Notes under the pieces: generated by a model
The model's database searches: none
What the model was told of the DNA's origin: nothing
What the model saw: only the letters and a program-made list of their open reading frames with translations
Source: Panacagrimonas sp041635265
Lineage (GTDB): Bacteria > Pseudomonadota > Gammaproteobacteria > Nevskiales > Nevskiaceae
Direction of reading: 5' to 3'
Assembly (NCBI GenBank): GCA_041635265.1
Contig: JBFJJV010000166.1
Location: 1 to 5,975 of the forward strand
DNA length: 5,975 nt
Position numbers and translations under genes: made by a program
Part shown: positions 5,783 through 5,975 of the stretch, piece by piece
Layout of the letters: every line of letters starts with the position of its first letter
Numbering within the stretch: position 1 is the first letter of the stretch

Positions 5783-5856
5783 GGTCCGGAGTAATCCGCG
5801 AGCCTGAATGGATCTGCAAAAATGGTTGGGTCCGGAGCAATTCGACCAAGCCTGAA
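5783..5856. repeat. Pair of imperfect direct repeats upstream of the protease gene
   Basis: GGTCCGGAGTAATCCG (5783-5798) followed by AGCCTGAA (5801-5808) recurs 46 bases on as GGTCCGGAGCAATTCG (5829-5844) followed by AGCCTGAA (5849-5856). Two substitutions separate the first blocks, and the spacing to the second block differs by two bases. The pair could be an upstream operator or part of a dispersed intergenic repeat. The 5734-5975 stretch otherwise shows no convincing gene. Confidence 0.5.
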
Positions 5857-5863
5857 ACTGCAC

Positions 5864-5885
5864 CGCGTCAGCGACGCGAATCGCG
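5864..5885. repeat. Overlapping GC-rich palindromes
   Basis: CGCGTC-AGC-GACGCG (5864-5878) is a perfect 6-bp dyad. It overlaps CGCGA-A-TCGCG (5875-5885). There is no adjacent T-run, so it is not an obvious terminator. A protein-binding dyad or part of an intergenic repeat is possible. Confidence 0.4.
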
Positions 5886-5975
5886 CAACGCAGCGAAGGA
5901 ACGAAATCCGCTTGGCGGGCCCAAGCTTCCCCCAAACGGAGTCGGGCGGAAGTATCCATCGGGCACAAAAAAGGC

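Noticed and set aside
5762..5968. Minus-strand 68-codon open frame in the right flank
   Set aside because: It spans the direct repeats and palindromes, has an Arg/Cys-rich arbitrary composition and lacks a convincing ribosome binding site.
1..5975. CRISPR array, tRNA or rRNA
   Set aside because: No regularly spaced repeats, cloverleaf-like segments or rRNA-like conserved blocks were seen when reading both strands.

Overview
The window looks like chromosomal DNA of a moderately GC-rich Gram-negative bacterium, most likely a gammaproteobacterium. This rests on Shine-Dalgarno-led genes, a DASS/SLC13 carrier beside an acyl-CoA synthetase, a Sec signal peptide ending in Ala-Leu-Ala, and an IS1595-family element. 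No rRNA or other taxonomic marker is present, so the placement is tentative.

Layout. Positions 1-1684, minus strand, hold a two-gene unit. A complete 463-residue SLC13-type carrier (1684-293) is followed after 28 bases by the first 88 residues of an AMP-forming acyl-CoA synthetase that runs off the left edge. Positions 1685-1867 are intergenic, with a hairpin just upstream of the carrier's ribosome binding site. Positions 1868-5661, minus strand, are one host gene cut in two. It encoded a secreted zinc metalloprotease-like protein with a signal peptide, a probable beta-sandwich region and an HELMH zinc motif. A 2382-bp transposon (2673-5054) sits inside it. Positions 5662-5975 hold the upstream flank of that gene, with short direct repeats and palindromes and no convincing gene.

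The transposon ends can be placed to the base. There are 27-bp terminal inverted repeats matching at 23 positions, flanked by a perfect 8-bp duplication TTACTTTG. Removing the element and one copy of the duplication restores a single open frame of 467 codons from the preferred start, so the insertion appears recent.

The transposon is more than a minimal insertion sequence. Downstream of a complete ISXO2/IS1595-type DDE transposase are three passenger genes in a tightly overlapping plus-strand series: an unrecognised 232-residue protein, a PIN-domain nuclease with its acidic residues intact, and a 45-residue highly charged protein. A GC-rich hairpin closes the series. The overlaps suggest co-transcription and translational coupling. 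The PIN protein makes a toxin-antitoxin-like or other nuclease-based cargo module the most interesting hypothesis in the window. Its function is inferred, not shown.
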